59,020 nt of DNA, from the NCBI GenBank assembly GCA_003152275.1, contig PLZU01000011.1, positions 1-59,020 of the forward strand. Direction: 5' to 3'. Below the pieces are notes generated by a model. The model had not been told where the DNA came from. It made no database searches and was given only the letters and a program-made list of their open reading frames with translations. The first letter of the stretch is position 1; the number at the start of each line of letters is the position of its first letter. The position numbers and the translations under genes are program-made. Shown in pieces: positions 50,568 to 59,020 of the stretch. The DNA comes from Actinomycetota bacterium. GTDB taxonomy: Bacteria > Actinomycetota > Thermoleophilia > Gaiellales > Gaiellaceae.

Positions 50568-51293
50568 CTACATTCCCAGCCCGCCGTCAACGAGGATCAC
50601 TTCGCCCGTGATGAACGAAGCCTCGTCGGAGCAGAGGAAGCGTACCGCCCCTGCAACGTCCTCCGGCTCACCGAGGCGGCCGAGCGGCGTCGCCTGAAGC
50701 ATGGCGGCCCTCGCTTCCTCGGGCAGCACGTCGGTGAGCTGGGTTTTGACGTAACCGGGCGCAACCACGTTCGCGCGGACGTTGCGGCTGCCGAGCTCAC
50801 GGGCCAGCGACTTCGTGAAGCCGATGATCCCCGCCTTCGAGGCTGCGTAGTTCGTTTGGCCCCAGTTGCCGTGGACGCCGACGATCGACGAGACGTTGAC
50901 GATCGACCCCGCACGCTTCTTCATCATCGGACGACACACCGCGCGGCAGGTGTAGAAAACCGAGGAGAGATTCGTCTCGATCACCGTGCGCCAGTCGTCA
51001 TCGGACATGCGCGCGAGGAGCCCGTCGCGCGTCAGGCCGGCGTTGTTGACGAGGATGTCGATGTCCCCGGCCTCGGCGACGAGCCGCGCTGCCTCTTCCG
51101 CACTCGAGACGTCCGCTTGCACAGCGCGTGCGCCGAGCTCGGCCGCAAGCGCCTCAGCCTCGTCATGGCCGGAGCGGTAGCCGATCACAACTGAGGCACC
51201 TGCCGCGGCAAGCTCGGACGCGATCGCGCGGCCGATGCCGCGCGACGCTCCGGTGACGAGCGCCGTCTTCCCTTCCAGCGATGCGAACACCAC
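50568..51293 (-). CDS. fabG: 3-oxoacyl-[ACP] reductase
   Basis: 241 residues. NADPH motif 'ALVTGASRGIGRAIASELAA', 'ILVNNAGLTRDGLLARM', catalytic 'SSIVGVHGNWGQTNYAASKA' (Ser, Tyr, Lys) and the C-terminal 'FITGEVILVDGGLGM'. It reduces 3-ketoacyl-ACP. Two adjacent GTG codons (51293, 51290) can start it; the first shares a base with the fabD stop. A coupled member of the fab operon. Confidence 0.95.
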   Translation of the reverse strand: MVFASLEGKTALVTGASRGIGRAIASELAAAGASVVIGYRSGHDEAEALAAELGARAVQADVSSAEEAARLVAEAGDIDILVNNAGLTRDGLLARMSDDDWRTVIETNLSSVFYTCRAVCRPMMKKRAGSIVNVSSIVGVHGNWGQTNYAASKAGIIGFTKSLARELGSRNVRANVVAPGYVKTQLTDVLPEEARAAMLQATPLGRLGEPEDVAGAVRFLCSDEASFITGEVILVDGGLGM

Positions 51294-52219
51294 TAGGTTT
51301 CGGCGAGCGCGTCGTGCAACTTGTCGAGCGCAGCGAGGTTGTTGACCGAAATCGCTTTGACACTGCGATCGATGCGGCGAACGAGTCCCGACAGCACGTT
51401 GCCCGGACCCACCTCGACGAACGTCTTGACGCCCTCCTTCATCAGCTCCGACGCGGCCTGCGTGAAACGGACCGGCGCCGTCAGCTGGTCGACAAGCAAC
51501 GGTGCCATACGCTGCGCCGACTCGAGGCGCGCGGTCACGGTCGACATGAACGGAGCCGTCGGCTCCTGGAACTTGACGAGCGCGATCGCGGGGCGTAGCC
51601 GGTCGGCGGCACGCGCAACGAGCGGCGAGTGGAACGCGCCCGACACCTTGAGCTTCACCGTGCGCCGCGCTCCCTCTTCCTGCGCCCGCTCGATGCACTC
51701 GTCAACGGCGCTGTTCTCACCGGAAACGACGATCTGTCCGGGGCAGTTGTAGTTCGCGGGCCACACGCCGAGGATTTGACGGCAAAGTGTTTCGACCACC
51801 TCGTCCTCGAGCCCGAGGATCGCAGCCATTGACCCCGGATGCTGCGCCGCGGCCTCAGCCATCGCGATGCCGCGTTCACGGACGAGCGCGATCGCCTCCT
51901 CCACCGAGATCGCATTCGCAGCGGCAAGCGCCGCGAATTCACCGACGGAATGTCCGACGACATAGTCGGGCTCGATCCCGCGCTCGCGAATCGCAGCGAG
52001 GACGGCCAGCGACGTCGCAACGAGCGCCGGCTGCTGGATCGCCGTGTCGACGAGCTCTTCCTGGTCGCCGTGGAAGCAAAGCCGCTCGAGGTCGAGCCCG
52101 GATGCGCGGCTGCTGCGCTCGAAGATCTCCATCGACCGCGGAACCGCCTGCGCAATGTCGTAGCCCATCCCCGCCTCGATCGAGCCCTGACCGGGGAAGC
52201 AGAACGCAATCTTGCTCAT
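51293..52219 (-). CDS. fabD: Malonyl-CoA:ACP transacylase
   Basis: 308 residues: 'IAFCFPGQGSIEAGMGYDIA', nucleophile Ser in 'VVGHSVGEFAALAAANA', Arg in 'LVRERGIAM' and His in 'GAFHSPLVARAADRL'. It loads malonyl groups onto ACP. It sits 13 bases after fabH. Malonyl-CoA would come from the AccD-AccA enzyme encoded 7 kb away. Confidence 0.95.
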   Translation of the reverse strand: MSKIAFCFPGQGSIEAGMGYDIAQAVPRSMEIFERSSRASGLDLERLCFHGDQEELVDTAIQQPALVATSLAVLAAIRERGIEPDYVVGHSVGEFAALAAANAISVEEAIALVRERGIAMAEAAAQHPGSMAAILGLEDEVVETLCRQILGVWPANYNCPGQIVVSGENSAVDECIERAQEEGARRTVKLKVSGAFHSPLVARAADRLRPAIALVKFQEPTAPFMSTVTARLESAQRMAPLLVDQLTAPVRFTQAASELMKEGVKTFVEVGPGNVLSGLVRRIDRSVKAISVNNLAALDKLHDALAET

Positions 52220-52232
52220 ACGGGGATCATCT

Positions 52233-53234
52233 TCATGCCGGGGTCATCTCCTTCGTCCAGCGGATCAGCGCCGAGCCCCACGTCAGCCCTGCACCCATTC
52301 CCGTCATCAGCACCAGCTTTCCCGGTTTCAGCCGTCCGTCCTGCGCCGCGTCGGCGAGAGCGAGCGGAATCGACCCGGAAGAGGTATTCCCGTATCGGTC
52401 GACGTTGATCACAACCTTCTCAGACGGAACCCCGAGCTTCCTGGTTGCGTGATCGATGATCCGCATATTTGCCTGGTGAGGGACGTAAACGTCGATGTCG
52501 TCGATGGTAACGCCGCAGCGTTCCATGACGTTCTGCGCCGACTGGACGAGAATCCGCGTGGCGAACTTGAAGACCTCCCGCCCGTTCATCTTCACGAACC
52601 GCTCGGGCTCGTCAAAGATCCGGGAGCCGCTGCCCGGCAGCCAGAGGCTCGCACCGCCGGCACCGTCGGCCCCGAGCTCGAAGCCGAGGAAGCCCCGTTC
52701 CGGCACCGCCTCGATCACGACAGCGCCCGCCCCGTCTCCGAAGAGAACGAGCGTCGAGCGATCCTCCCAGTCGAGGATTCGCGAGAGCAGGTCCCCGCCG
52801 ACGACGAGCGCTCGCTTCGCAAGCCCGCCGGCAAGCATCCCGTACGCCTGGGCGAGCGCGTACATGAACCCGGTGCAGCCAGCCGAGAGGTCGTACGCCG
52901 CTGCGTCGACGGCGCCGAGCTTGTCGGCGAGAATCGCGCCGGTCGAGGGGAACGACATATCGGGAGTCACGGTCGCAACGATGAGCAGGTCGATGTCCTT
53001 GCCCTCGACGCCGGCTTGCTCAAGTGCATCGCGGCTCGCAGGCAGCGCGATATCGGAGAGCGCCTCGTCCCTCGAGGCCATCCGCCGCTCGCGGATGCCG
53101 GTGCGCTCGCGGATCCATTCGTCCGTCGTGTCGACGTATTGCTTGAGATCGTCGTTCGTGACAACACGATCCGGCACCTTGCAGCCAAGCCCGGTGATCG
53201 AGATTGCAATGCCGTCCTTTGCCGCGCCGATCAT
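52233..53234 (-). CDS. fabH: 3-oxoacyl-[ACP] synthase III
   Basis: 333 residues. The active Cys is in '[20 protein letters not shown]', His in '[20 protein letters not shown]' and Asn in '[20 protein letters not shown]'. It starts fatty-acid chains from an acyl-CoA primer. The ATG at 53234 overlaps the fabZ stop (ATGA). In actinobacteria such enzymes often take branched primers; that cannot be read here. Confidence 0.95.
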   Translation of the reverse strand: MIGAAKDGIAISITGLGCKVPDRVVTNDDLKQYVDTTDEWIRERTGIRERRMASRDEALSDIALPASRDALEQAGVEGKDIDLLIVATVTPDMSFPSTGAILADKLGAVDAAAYDLSAGCTGFMYALAQAYGMLAGGLAKRALVVGGDLLSRILDWEDRSTLVLFGDGAGAVVIEAVPERGFLGFELGADGAGGASLWLPGSGSRIFDEPERFVKMNGREVFKFATRILVQSAQNVMERCGVTIDDIDVYVPHQANMRIIDHATRKLGVPSEKVVINVDRYGNTSSGSIPLALADAAQDGRLKPGKLVLMTGMGAGLTWGSALIRWTKEMTPA

Positions 53235-53677
53235 GCCGTGCTGACGAACACCGTAAGCGTCGCCTCCGCGGCGAGCTCGTCGCCGACGAGCGCGCGGCCG
53301 TGTCCCTTGGCGATCGGCCCGCGCACGCGGACGAACTCGCATTCGAGGGTCAGCACGTCGCCCGGCTCGACGACCCGCTTGAACCGGCAGTTGTCGATGC
53401 CCGCGAAGAACGGGATCTTGCCCGCGTTCGCCTCGGCGGCGAGCACGGCGACCGCGCCTGCTTGTGCGATCGCCTCGATCGTCAGCACGCCCGGCATCAC
53501 CGGCCGCTCGGGGAAGTGACCGGGAAACCACCAATCGTCCGCGCGAATCTCACGCAGTCCCACCACACGCTTTCCCGGCTCGAGCTCGAGGATCTCGTCG
53601 ACGAGCAGGAACGGGGGGCGGTGCGGGATGAGCGACTCGATCACTTCCCGGCCGAACGGCGGCGTAGGAATCGTCAT
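53231..53677 (-). CDS. fabZ: 3-hydroxyacyl-[ACP] dehydratase
   Basis: 148 residues. The hot-dog fold signature is '[20 protein letters not shown]' and the catalytic segment '[20 protein letters not shown]'. It dehydrates 3-hydroxyacyl-ACP to the enoyl form. The ATG at 53677 overlaps the stop of an ECF sigma gene (ATGA), so it is translated from the sigma message. Confidence 0.94.
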   Translation of the reverse strand: MTIPTPPFGREVIESLIPHRPPFLLVDEILELEPGKRVVGLREIRADDWWFPGHFPERPVMPGVLTIEAIAQAGAVAVLAAEANAGKIPFFAGIDNCRFKRVVEPGDVLTLECEFVRVRGPIAKGHGRALVGDELAAEATLTVFVSTA

Positions 53678-54267
53678 GCAGCGTTGTCTTCGAGTCGCTC
53701 GCTCAGTCGAGCGCGCCCGCGATGTGCGTGGCACTTCGCCGTGCCGACGGGCATGCCGGCGGCTTCGGCGATCTCCTCGAACGAGTAACCGAGCGCGTCC
53801 TTCAACAGCACGATCTGCGCCTGCTCCGGCGACACGCCGGCGAGCGCCGTGCACAGTTCGCGGCGAAGCTCGGAGTTGCCCGCCTCGCGGGCCGGATCGT
53901 CCCCAGACTGCAGATGCTCGCCGAGGGGCTCGTGGGCGCGCGCCTTTCGGCGCTCCGCTGCGTCAAGGCAGGTATTGACGACCAGCCGATGCAACCACGT
54001 CGAGAACTGCGAGCCACCGCGGAACTGCTTCAGGCGTACACAGACCTTGGCAAGCGCCTCTTGCGCGGCGTCGCTCGCGTCGTCGGGATCGCGCAGGAAC
54101 TGCCGCGCGAGCCGTTCGACCTTCGGCGCATGCCGGGCGAGCAGCACCTCGAGCGCCTGCCGGTCGCCGTCCTTCGAGCGCTGGACGAGGATCGGATCGC
54201 TCAGCTTCTCGTAGGCAAGCCCGCCGTCCCGGCGGAGCTCGAGCCTGATCGGGCGGGCTTTCCGCAC
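53674..54267 (-). CDS. ECF-type RNA polymerase sigma factor heading the fab operon
   Basis: 197 residues: sigma2 ('[20 protein letters not shown]', '[20 protein letters not shown]') and sigma4 ('[20 protein letters not shown]', '[20 protein letters not shown]'), joined by a short linker. No anti-sigma factor gene is adjacent; the next genes are fabZ-fabH-fabD-fabG-fabF, coupled from the first base. It may activate its own operon or link membrane-lipid synthesis to stress. GTG start with TAGACT 6 bases upstream. Confidence 0.9.
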   Translation of the reverse strand: MRKARPIRLELRRDGGLAYEKLSDPILVQRSKDGDRQALEVLLARHAPKVERLARQFLRDPDDASDAAQEALAKVCVRLKQFRGGSQFSTWLHRLVVNTCLDAAERRKARAHEPLGEHLQSGDDPAREAGNSELRRELCTALAGVSPEQAQIVLLKDALGYSFEEIAEAAGMPVGTAKCHAHRGRARLSERLEDNAA

Positions 54268-54272
54268 GGGGC

Positions 54273-54279
54273 TAGTCTA
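54273..54279. promoter_or_regulatory. Overlapping divergent -10 boxes (sigma-fab / birA)
   Basis: TAGTCT on the plus strand (54273-54278) is 7 bases before birA. TAGACT on the minus strand (54274-54279) is 6 bases before the sigma gene. They sit in the palindrome CTAGTCTAG. Only 18 bases separate the two starts. Both mRNAs would be leaderless and their transcription mutually exclusive at the moment of initiation. Confidence 0.65.
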
Positions 54280-54285
54280 GTCGTG

Positions 54286-54879
54286 GTGTCCGATCTGAGA
54301 CAGGATCTGAGCCCTGAGGCGGTACTGCCGCTGCTCGGTGGGAGGCTCGGGAAGCCGTATCGCTTCGTTGAGTCGTGCGCGTCGACGCAGCGCCTGCTTG
54401 GCGCCGACGACCCCGAAGGCGCGACGGTCGCGACGGATCACCAGACGGCGGGACGAGGCCGGCTCGGCCGCACCTGGGAGGACGTGCCAGGACGCGCGCT
54501 CCTCTTGTCGGTGCTTCTGCGGCCGGAGGCGCCGATGCCGCTTTGGCCGGAGCTCTCGCTCGTCGCAGGCGAGGCCGTCGCCGCCGCGCTGCGGGCCGAA
54601 ACCGGCGTCGATGCCACGCTCCGGCATCCGAATGACGTCGTCGTCGCAGGCCGCAAGCTCGTCGGCGTGCTGCCCGAGGCGAGCTCAGGCCGCGTCGTCC
54701 TCGGAATCGGCGTGAACGTCAATCAGCGCGCGGACGAGCTACCGGCTGAAACCGCGAAGCCGCCGACCTCGCTTCGGCTCGAGCTCGGGCGCGACGTCGA
54801 GCGTGCGCCGCTCCTCGCTGCGATCCTGCATGAGCTCGAGCTCGGCTACGACGGCTGGGCTGCGCCCTACCGGCGGTAG
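54286..54879 (+). CDS. birA: Biotin--[acetyl-CoA carboxylase] ligase
   Basis: 197 residues, catalytic domain only. It has 'VESCASTQRLL', the biotin/ATP loop 'TAGRGRLGRTWED', 'RHPNDVVVAGRKLVGVLPEA' (KWPND in most homologues) and 'VLGIGVNVNQ'. It lacks the N-terminal HTH repressor domain, and the C-terminal SH3-like domain is absent or minimal. It attaches biotin to the carboxylase carrier needed by AccA/AccD. Start at the second of two adjacent GTGs, 7 bases after TAGTCT. The end overlaps the amidase gene by 13 bases. Confidence 0.92.
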   Translation: MSDLRQDLSPEAVLPLLGGRLGKPYRFVESCASTQRLLGADDPEGATVATDHQTAGRGRLGRTWEDVPGRALLLSVLLRPEAPMPLWPELSLVAGEAVAAALRAETGVDATLRHPNDVVVAGRKLVGVLPEASSGRVVLGIGVNVNQRADELPAETAKPPTSLRLELGRDVERAPLLAAILHELELGYDGWAAPYRR

Positions 54880-56863
54880 CGCACAGTGGCCGTGTTGCCG
54901 GCCGCGTCGGTCGCGGTGAGCCGATAGGCGAACGGCTTCGTCTTCAGCCAGAACTGTGTCGTTGTCGCCTTCTTCAGGACGCGCGTGTAGCGCTTCATTC
55001 CCACATAGAGCGCGAGCGTGGCTGGCTCCGAAACGCGGAAGCGCAGATTGGGGAACGAAATGACGGTGACCGTAGGGGCTGTCGTATCGAGCGTCACCGT
55101 TGCAGTGCGGGTGAACGTCGTCACGTCGTCCGTAATCGAGAGCACCAGCATATATGTGCCGTCAGGTGCGCGTGAGCCGTCGGACAGGCGTCCGTCCCAG
55201 GTCAGGGTCTGCGGCCCGACCGTCGGCGCCGGCACGACCGGTGACGCAACGAGCTGCGCGCCCTGAAGCACCTGGAAGACGAGGGCGGTCGGCGCGCGCG
55301 TCAGCGTGAAGCTCAGCGACGGTCCCGTCGCGACGAAGCCGGTGAGAATGTCGTCGACCACGAACTGCGCGGCGGCGGTTGCGGTCTTCGAGCCCGAGGC
55401 GGCGTTGACGACGATCGCGTAAGCGCCGTTCGGCAGTCCGGGCGGCGGCGTGAAGGCAAGCGTCTGCGATCCCGCCGGCTTCTGCGCGGTGAGCAGCGTC
55501 GAGAGAATCGCGCCGGTCGGCGAGACGAGGTTGATCGTGACGTTTGCCGCAGCCGTCAGCGTGTACGACACCGTGGTCGTCTCGCCCGGAGCGACGGCTG
55601 CGGGAAACGCCGCCGTCTTCTGCACGGCGAGCGCGGCGCCCGCCCCAAGCGCGCCCGTCGCCGAGCGCGCGTTCGGCGACGCGATCGTCCACGAGTAGCG
55701 GTCGGGCGGCGCCAGAGATGCGTCCCACGTCCAGTCGACGGCTGTCCCGGTGCCGGTGCCCTGCGCAACCTGGATTCCCGCGGAGTTGACAACACTGACC
55801 GTCCACGGTTGGGCAACCGAGAGCCGCGCGGTGAAGCGCATCTGGCCCTCGCCGTTATGCGCAACCGCGGGTGCGTAGATCTTCGGGCCGCCGAGCGCTG
55901 CGACGTCTTTCGCAATCTGGGGCAGCTCCGCGTAGAGCGCGTTCCCGGGGCAGTCCGTGTAACCGGTGTCGCGGTGCCCGGCGATTGCCCGCAGGAAGAC
56001 CGCCACTCCCTTCGGGAAGCGCGGGTTTCCGCCCGATAGCCACTGAAAGGTCGAAAGCGGGTCGACGTGCGCGAGGTCGAGCCGCCAGGCGAGCACCTGT
56101 TCGAGCGCTGTCTTCGCGGCAGCCGGCAATTGCGTCGACGTGTAGTCGCCGATCACGGCAACGCCGACCGAGCCCGTGTTGAAGCCCTGCGCGTGCGCGC
56201 CGATCACGGGCCGGTCGACGCCGCCGTAGCGGCCCTCGAACACCTGCCCGTACTTGTCGACGAGCAGGTTGTAGCCGATGTCGTTCCAGCCGTTGCCCTC
56301 CACGTGGTAGATCTCGATGCCGCGGACGATCGCGGCCGACTGCGCGGCCGTGTAGTTGTTCGAACCCGCCGTGTGATGCACCACGACGAAGTGGATGGCG
56401 TCGGCGTAGGCAGGTGGCACGCGACGGATCGACTCGTTCGCGCCCCAGGACGCGCGCGGGATGATCGGCGGCGCTTTGCGATTTCGAGGCGCCGCGCAAG
56501 CAGCTTCTCCGGGGGGCTCCACACGTAGTAGGCACGCAGCCGGGTGACGTGACCCTGGGTCCTGAAGCGAATCGCGTCGGCGGTCCCAACCCAGTCGAGG
56601 TTCCCGAGCTGCCAGTTGTGCTGAGCGGTATCGGCGTCTGCCTTCTGCCATGCGCTCCAACTCCCGTGCGCGGCGCGGGTGCGATAGACGACGCTGCCGG
56701 AGCCCTGCCAGTGGACGGCCACCATGTTGAAGCGAGAGAGCGCCGACGCGGTCGTGCGTAACGCGCGCAACGGCACCTCGCGCATCGTCAAGGTTGGCCC
56801 TGCAGCGAGAGCTGACGCAGGCGCGGCGAGCGCCGCAGCAAGAATCGCGAGGAGCGACTTCAC
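54867..56863 (-). pseudogene. N-acetylmuramoyl-L-alanine amidase (PGRP) gene interrupted by a 1-base frameshift
   Basis: The first frame (56863 down to about 56515) encodes a signal peptide and a lectin-like front domain ('FNMVAVHWQGSGSVVYRTRA', 'VTRLRAYYVWSPP'). The second frame, to 54867, encodes the amidase_2/PGRP domain ('RASWGANESIRRVPPAYAD', zinc ligands in 'VVVHHTAGSNNYTA' and 'AGHRDTGYTDCPGNALYAEL'). Three or so Ig/FlgD-like beta modules follow ('LSDGSRAPDGTYMLVLS'). The frames join at a run of six G (56511-56516 on the plus strand); one more base would give an uninterrupted 665-residue protein. It may be a sequencing error, a phase-variable run or a true pseudogene. Intact, it would cleave the stem peptide from muramic acid at the cell surface. 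Confidence 0.85.
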
Positions 56864-56917
56864 CTGACCCCCTTCGGCGCCGGGGTGACAAGACCCTTCC
56901 CAGGTACGCTAGCGACT

Positions 56918-58192
56918 GTGCGTGCGTTGCTCGCCGCGCTCGGCCTGGCTCTGGTGCTCACCGCCGGCGCCGGCGCGTCCGGAAGCGGCAAGCGCGTCCT
57001 CGCGATCCGGTTCGGGCCCGACCTCGAAGTCAACCCGGTCACGCAGGACTACCTGACGAGCCAGCTCTCCCGCGCCGCGAACGACCACTACGACGCGGCC
57101 GTGATCCTGCTCGATACGCCTGGCGGCCTGTCGACATCGATGAAGACCATCTACACCGCGGAGCTCAACGCGAAGCTGCCGGTCATCGTCTATGTCTCGC
57201 CCGACGGGTCCCGCGCCGCGTCGGCCGGCGTCTGGATCTCCGAGGCTGCAGACGTTCTGGCGATGGCGCCGACGACAAACATCGGCTCGTCCACGCCGAT
57301 CGACTCGAGCGGAGCGAATCTCGGCTCGGACCTGCGGCGCAAGGTGATCAACGACGCAGCCGCTTCACTCACGGCGCTCGCCTCCGCGCACAAGCGCAAC
57401 ACGACGTGGCCGGGGCAGGCCGTTAGGGTCGCCTCGAACCTCACCGCACAGCAGGCGCTGCACATGCACGTGATCGATTTCATTGCTCCGACCCTGCCCG
57501 CGCTGCTCGTCAAGCTCGACGGCTACAAGACGAAGGACACCGAGCGCCCCTATGTGCTGCACCTCGCGGGCGCGCACATCGACAACGCCAACCCGGGCCT
57601 CTTCACGCGCGTCCTGAATGCGCTCATCGACCCGAACATCATCAGCCTGCTCTTCCTCGCCGGCATCATCGGGATCGGCTTCGAGATCTTCCACCCGGGA
57701 ATCGTCCTCCCCGGCGCACTCGGCGCCGTCGCGCTGCTCACTGCGCTCTTCGGCTTCTCTGTGCTGCCGATCTCCTGGACGGGGCTCGCCCTGATCCTGC
57801 TCGGGGTGGCGTTACTCGTGATCGACGCGCACGTGGTGTCGCACGGCGCGCTGACCATCTCCGGGCTGATCAGCCTGACGGTCGGGATGCTGATGCTCTT
57901 CCACAACGCTCCTGCGCCCTACCACACCTCGGTCTGGTTGACCCTGTCGGTGACGGTCCCACTCGGCCTCTTCTGGGTCTTCGCGATGTCGAAGGCCGTG
58001 GCCATACGACGGCGGCCGCCCACGGTGGGGCCCAATCGCGTGATCGGCGAGCAAGCGATCGTGCGCTCGCCGGCTCAGGTCTTCGTGGCAGGCGAGCTCT
58101 GGCGGGCGCGCCGCGCTGACGGGGGCAACCTCACCCCCGGCGACCACGTTCAGGTCGAAGCGGTCGACGGCCTCGAGCTGACGGTGCGATAG
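56918..58192 (+). CDS. NfeD family membrane-bound serine protease-like protein
   Basis: 424 residues: signal peptide ([18 protein letters not shown]) and a ClpP-like domain (about 25-215) with '[20 protein letters not shown]' and nucleophile Ser in '[18 protein letters not shown]'. Membrane helices follow at about 240-360, and a C-terminal OB-fold ('[20 protein letters not shown]') completes the NfeD layout. Long-form NfeD proteins cleave stomatin-type partners, here encoded 7 bases downstream. TACGCT 7 bases before the GTG indicates a leaderless start. Confidence 0.92.
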   Translation: MRALLAALGLALVLTAGAGASGSGKRVLAIRFGPDLEVNPVTQDYLTSQLSRAANDHYDAAVILLDTPGGLSTSMKTIYTAELNAKLPVIVYVSPDGSRAASAGVWISEAADVLAMAPTTNIGSSTPIDSSGANLGSDLRRKVINDAAASLTALASAHKRNTTWPGQAVRVASNLTAQQALHMHVIDFIAPTLPALLVKLDGYKTKDTERPYVLHLAGAHIDNANPGLFTRVLNALIDPNIISLLFLAGIIGIGFEIFHPGIVLPGALGAVALLTALFGFSVLPISWTGLALILLGVALLVIDAHVVSHGALTISGLISLTVGMLMLFHNAPAPYHTSVWLTLSVTVPLGLFWVFAMSKAVAIRRRPPTVGPNRVIGEQAIVRSPAQVFVAGELWRARRADGGNLTPGDHVQVEAVDGLELTVR

Positions 58193-58199
58193 TTCAGCT

Positions 58200-58985
58200 A
58201 TGGCTCCCGTACTCGTCGCCCTCGCCGTTGTTCTGTTCCTCGTGGTTCTCTTCGCGATCTCCGCAATCAAGGTTGCGCGCGAGTACGAGCGCGGCATCAT
58301 CTTCCGCCTTGGACGGCTCCTGCCGGAGCCGAAGGGTCCCGGGCTCTTCCTGCTGATCCCGGTCGTCGACCGGATGGTGAAGGTCGACCTGCGCACGATC
58401 ACGCTCAACATCCCGCCGCAGGAAGTCATCACGAAGGACAACGTCCCGGTGCGCGTCAACGCGGTGGCGTACTTCCGCATCGTCGCGCCAAAGGACGCGA
58501 TCGTGCAGGTCGAGAACTTCATGGTCGCGACGTCGCAGAAAGCGCAGACCACGCTTCGGTCGGTGCTCGGCCAGCACGTGCTCGACGAGCTTCTGTCCGA
58601 GCGCGAGAAGATCAACGCGATCCTCCAGACGATCATCGACGAGGCGACGGGGCCGTGGGGAATCAAGGTCTCGGCCGTCGAGGTGAAGGACGTCGAGATT
58701 CCGGCCGGCATGCAGCGCGCGATGGCGCGGCAAGCGGAGGCCGAGCGCGAACGGCGCGCGAAGGTCATCAACGCCGAGGGCGAGTTCCAGGCGTCTGAGC
58801 GGCTGAAGGACGCGGCGCTCGTGATCGAGGACCACCCGATCGCGCTGCAGCTTCGCTATCTCCAGACCCTGCTCGAGCTCGGCTCGTCGCAGGCGACAAC
58901 AATCGTCTTCCCGGCCCCGATCGACCTGTTCCGGCCGTTCCTCGAGGGCTTCGACCGCAAACGCGGCTCTGGATCTTCGGACTGA
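58200..58985 (+). CDS. Slipin / stomatin-like SPFH protein
   Basis: 261 residues. An N-terminal membrane segment (3-24) is followed by the SPFH domain '[20 protein letters not shown]', '[20 protein letters not shown]' and '[20 protein letters not shown]'. A helical coiled region ('[20 protein letters not shown]') drives oligomer formation. It forms membrane microdomain scaffolds and is the usual partner and substrate of NfeD. Confidence 0.95.
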   Translation: MAPVLVALAVVLFLVVLFAISAIKVAREYERGIIFRLGRLLPEPKGPGLFLLIPVVDRMVKVDLRTITLNIPPQEVITKDNVPVRVNAVAYFRIVAPKDAIVQVENFMVATSQKAQTTLRSVLGQHVLDELLSEREKINAILQTIIDEATGPWGIKVSAVEVKDVEIPAGMQRAMARQAEAERERRAKVINAEGEFQASERLKDAALVIEDHPIALQLRYLQTLLELGSSQATTIVFPAPIDLFRPFLEGFDRKRGSGSSD

Positions 58986-59020
58986 CCCGCTCTCGGGTCG
59001 GCTCGTCGTCGTCGCGCCGA
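58969..59020 (+). CDS. galT: Start of a galactose-1-phosphate uridylyltransferase-like gene (cut by window end)
   Basis: In the frame beginning at a CTG at 58969 the translation is [17 protein letters not shown], the typical N-terminus of GalT-type uridylyltransferases (LRTDPLTGRxVxIAP). No ATG, GTG or TTG stands nearby in this frame, so the start is uncertain and may be the CTG. It overlaps the slipin stop by 17 bases. Only 17 codons are visible. Confidence 0.5.
   Translation, partial: MDLRTDPLSGRLVVVAP

Noticed and set aside
49347..51194. A 615-codon open frame on the plus strand opposite fabF and fabG
   Set aside because: It is antisense to two unmistakable fab genes. Its translation is Arg/Asp/Val-rich low-information sequence, as expected for a shadow frame at very high GC.

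Overview
This is about 59 kb of very GC-rich chromosome from a bacterium that looks like an actinobacterium. Actinobacterial traits include frequent GTG/TTG starts, genes packed with 4-bp ATGA/GTGA overlaps, actinobacterial-type DnaA boxes and TANNNT promoters placed 6-7 bases before start codons. Gene content (DUF4446, the YCII/ECF42 group, half-size TSUP proteins, a C-terminal-polymerase LigD, a cell-wall amidase with a lectin-like front domain) would suit the Thermoleophilia, but that placement is inference. No rRNA, tRNA, CRISPR array, phage or insertion sequence was seen. No stretch longer than about 230 bases lacks a gene.

Layout. 1-4.9 kb: an envelope protein cut by the window edge, DUF4446, an HNH nuclease beside a pair of REP-like palindromes, a SIMPL protein, a sulfurtransferase and an L,D-transpeptidase. 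4.7-8.8 kb (minus strand): a translationally coupled nitrogen-assimilation operon, glnA, a methionine-sulfoximine/phosphinothricin-type acetyltransferase, glnB (P-II), amt and an unlisted 49-residue zinc-ribbon ORF. It is preceded by a leader carrying an intrinsic terminator. 8.8-12.3 kb: cupins, GNAT, LysE and a WYL regulator. 12.3-15.3 kb: an ABC-2 exporter behind a leader peptide with two mutually exclusive hairpins, then an internally deleted MFS protein. 15.2-17.2 kb: rmlA-rmlC-rmlD. 17.2-28.7 kb: CitE-like lyase, Hsp20-Lon, cell-wall and stress proteins, a split TSUP permease, OtsB, a PLP decarboxylase and PolX.

28.8-32.3 kb: a mannosyl-lipid group (PIG-V-like transferase, polyprenyl-phosphomannose synthase, GH76 mannanase). 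32.3-35.1 kb: thioredoxin and thiD-thiM-thiL under a TPP riboswitch. 35.1-41.8 kb: YprA-type helicase with two small coupled genes, two YCII proteins with an ECF42 sigma factor that has no ordinary start codon, DUF2127 and NDH-2. 41.8-49.3 kb: LigD, accD-accA, an operon of HAD, double-GNAT and a zinc-ribbon arginase-like protein, then a cupin and a YgjP-type peptidase. 49.3-54.9 kb: a type II fatty-acid operon (ECF sigma, fabZ, fabH, fabD, fabG, fabF) divergent from birA. 54.9-59 kb: a frameshifted peptidoglycan amidase, an NfeD-slipin pair and the first codons of a galT-like gene.

How the parts connect. AccA/AccD, BirA and the fab operon form a malonyl-CoA/fatty-acid neighbourhood. BirA and the sigma-fab operon fire from -10 boxes that occupy the same bases. 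The glnA operon carries Phe at both the GlnE and the GlnD/GlnK modification tyrosines, which suggests nitrogen control without covalent modification. The strongest candidates for something new are the glnA operon and its leader, the ABC-exporter attenuator, the interlocked divergent leaderless promoters and the sigma-led fab operon.
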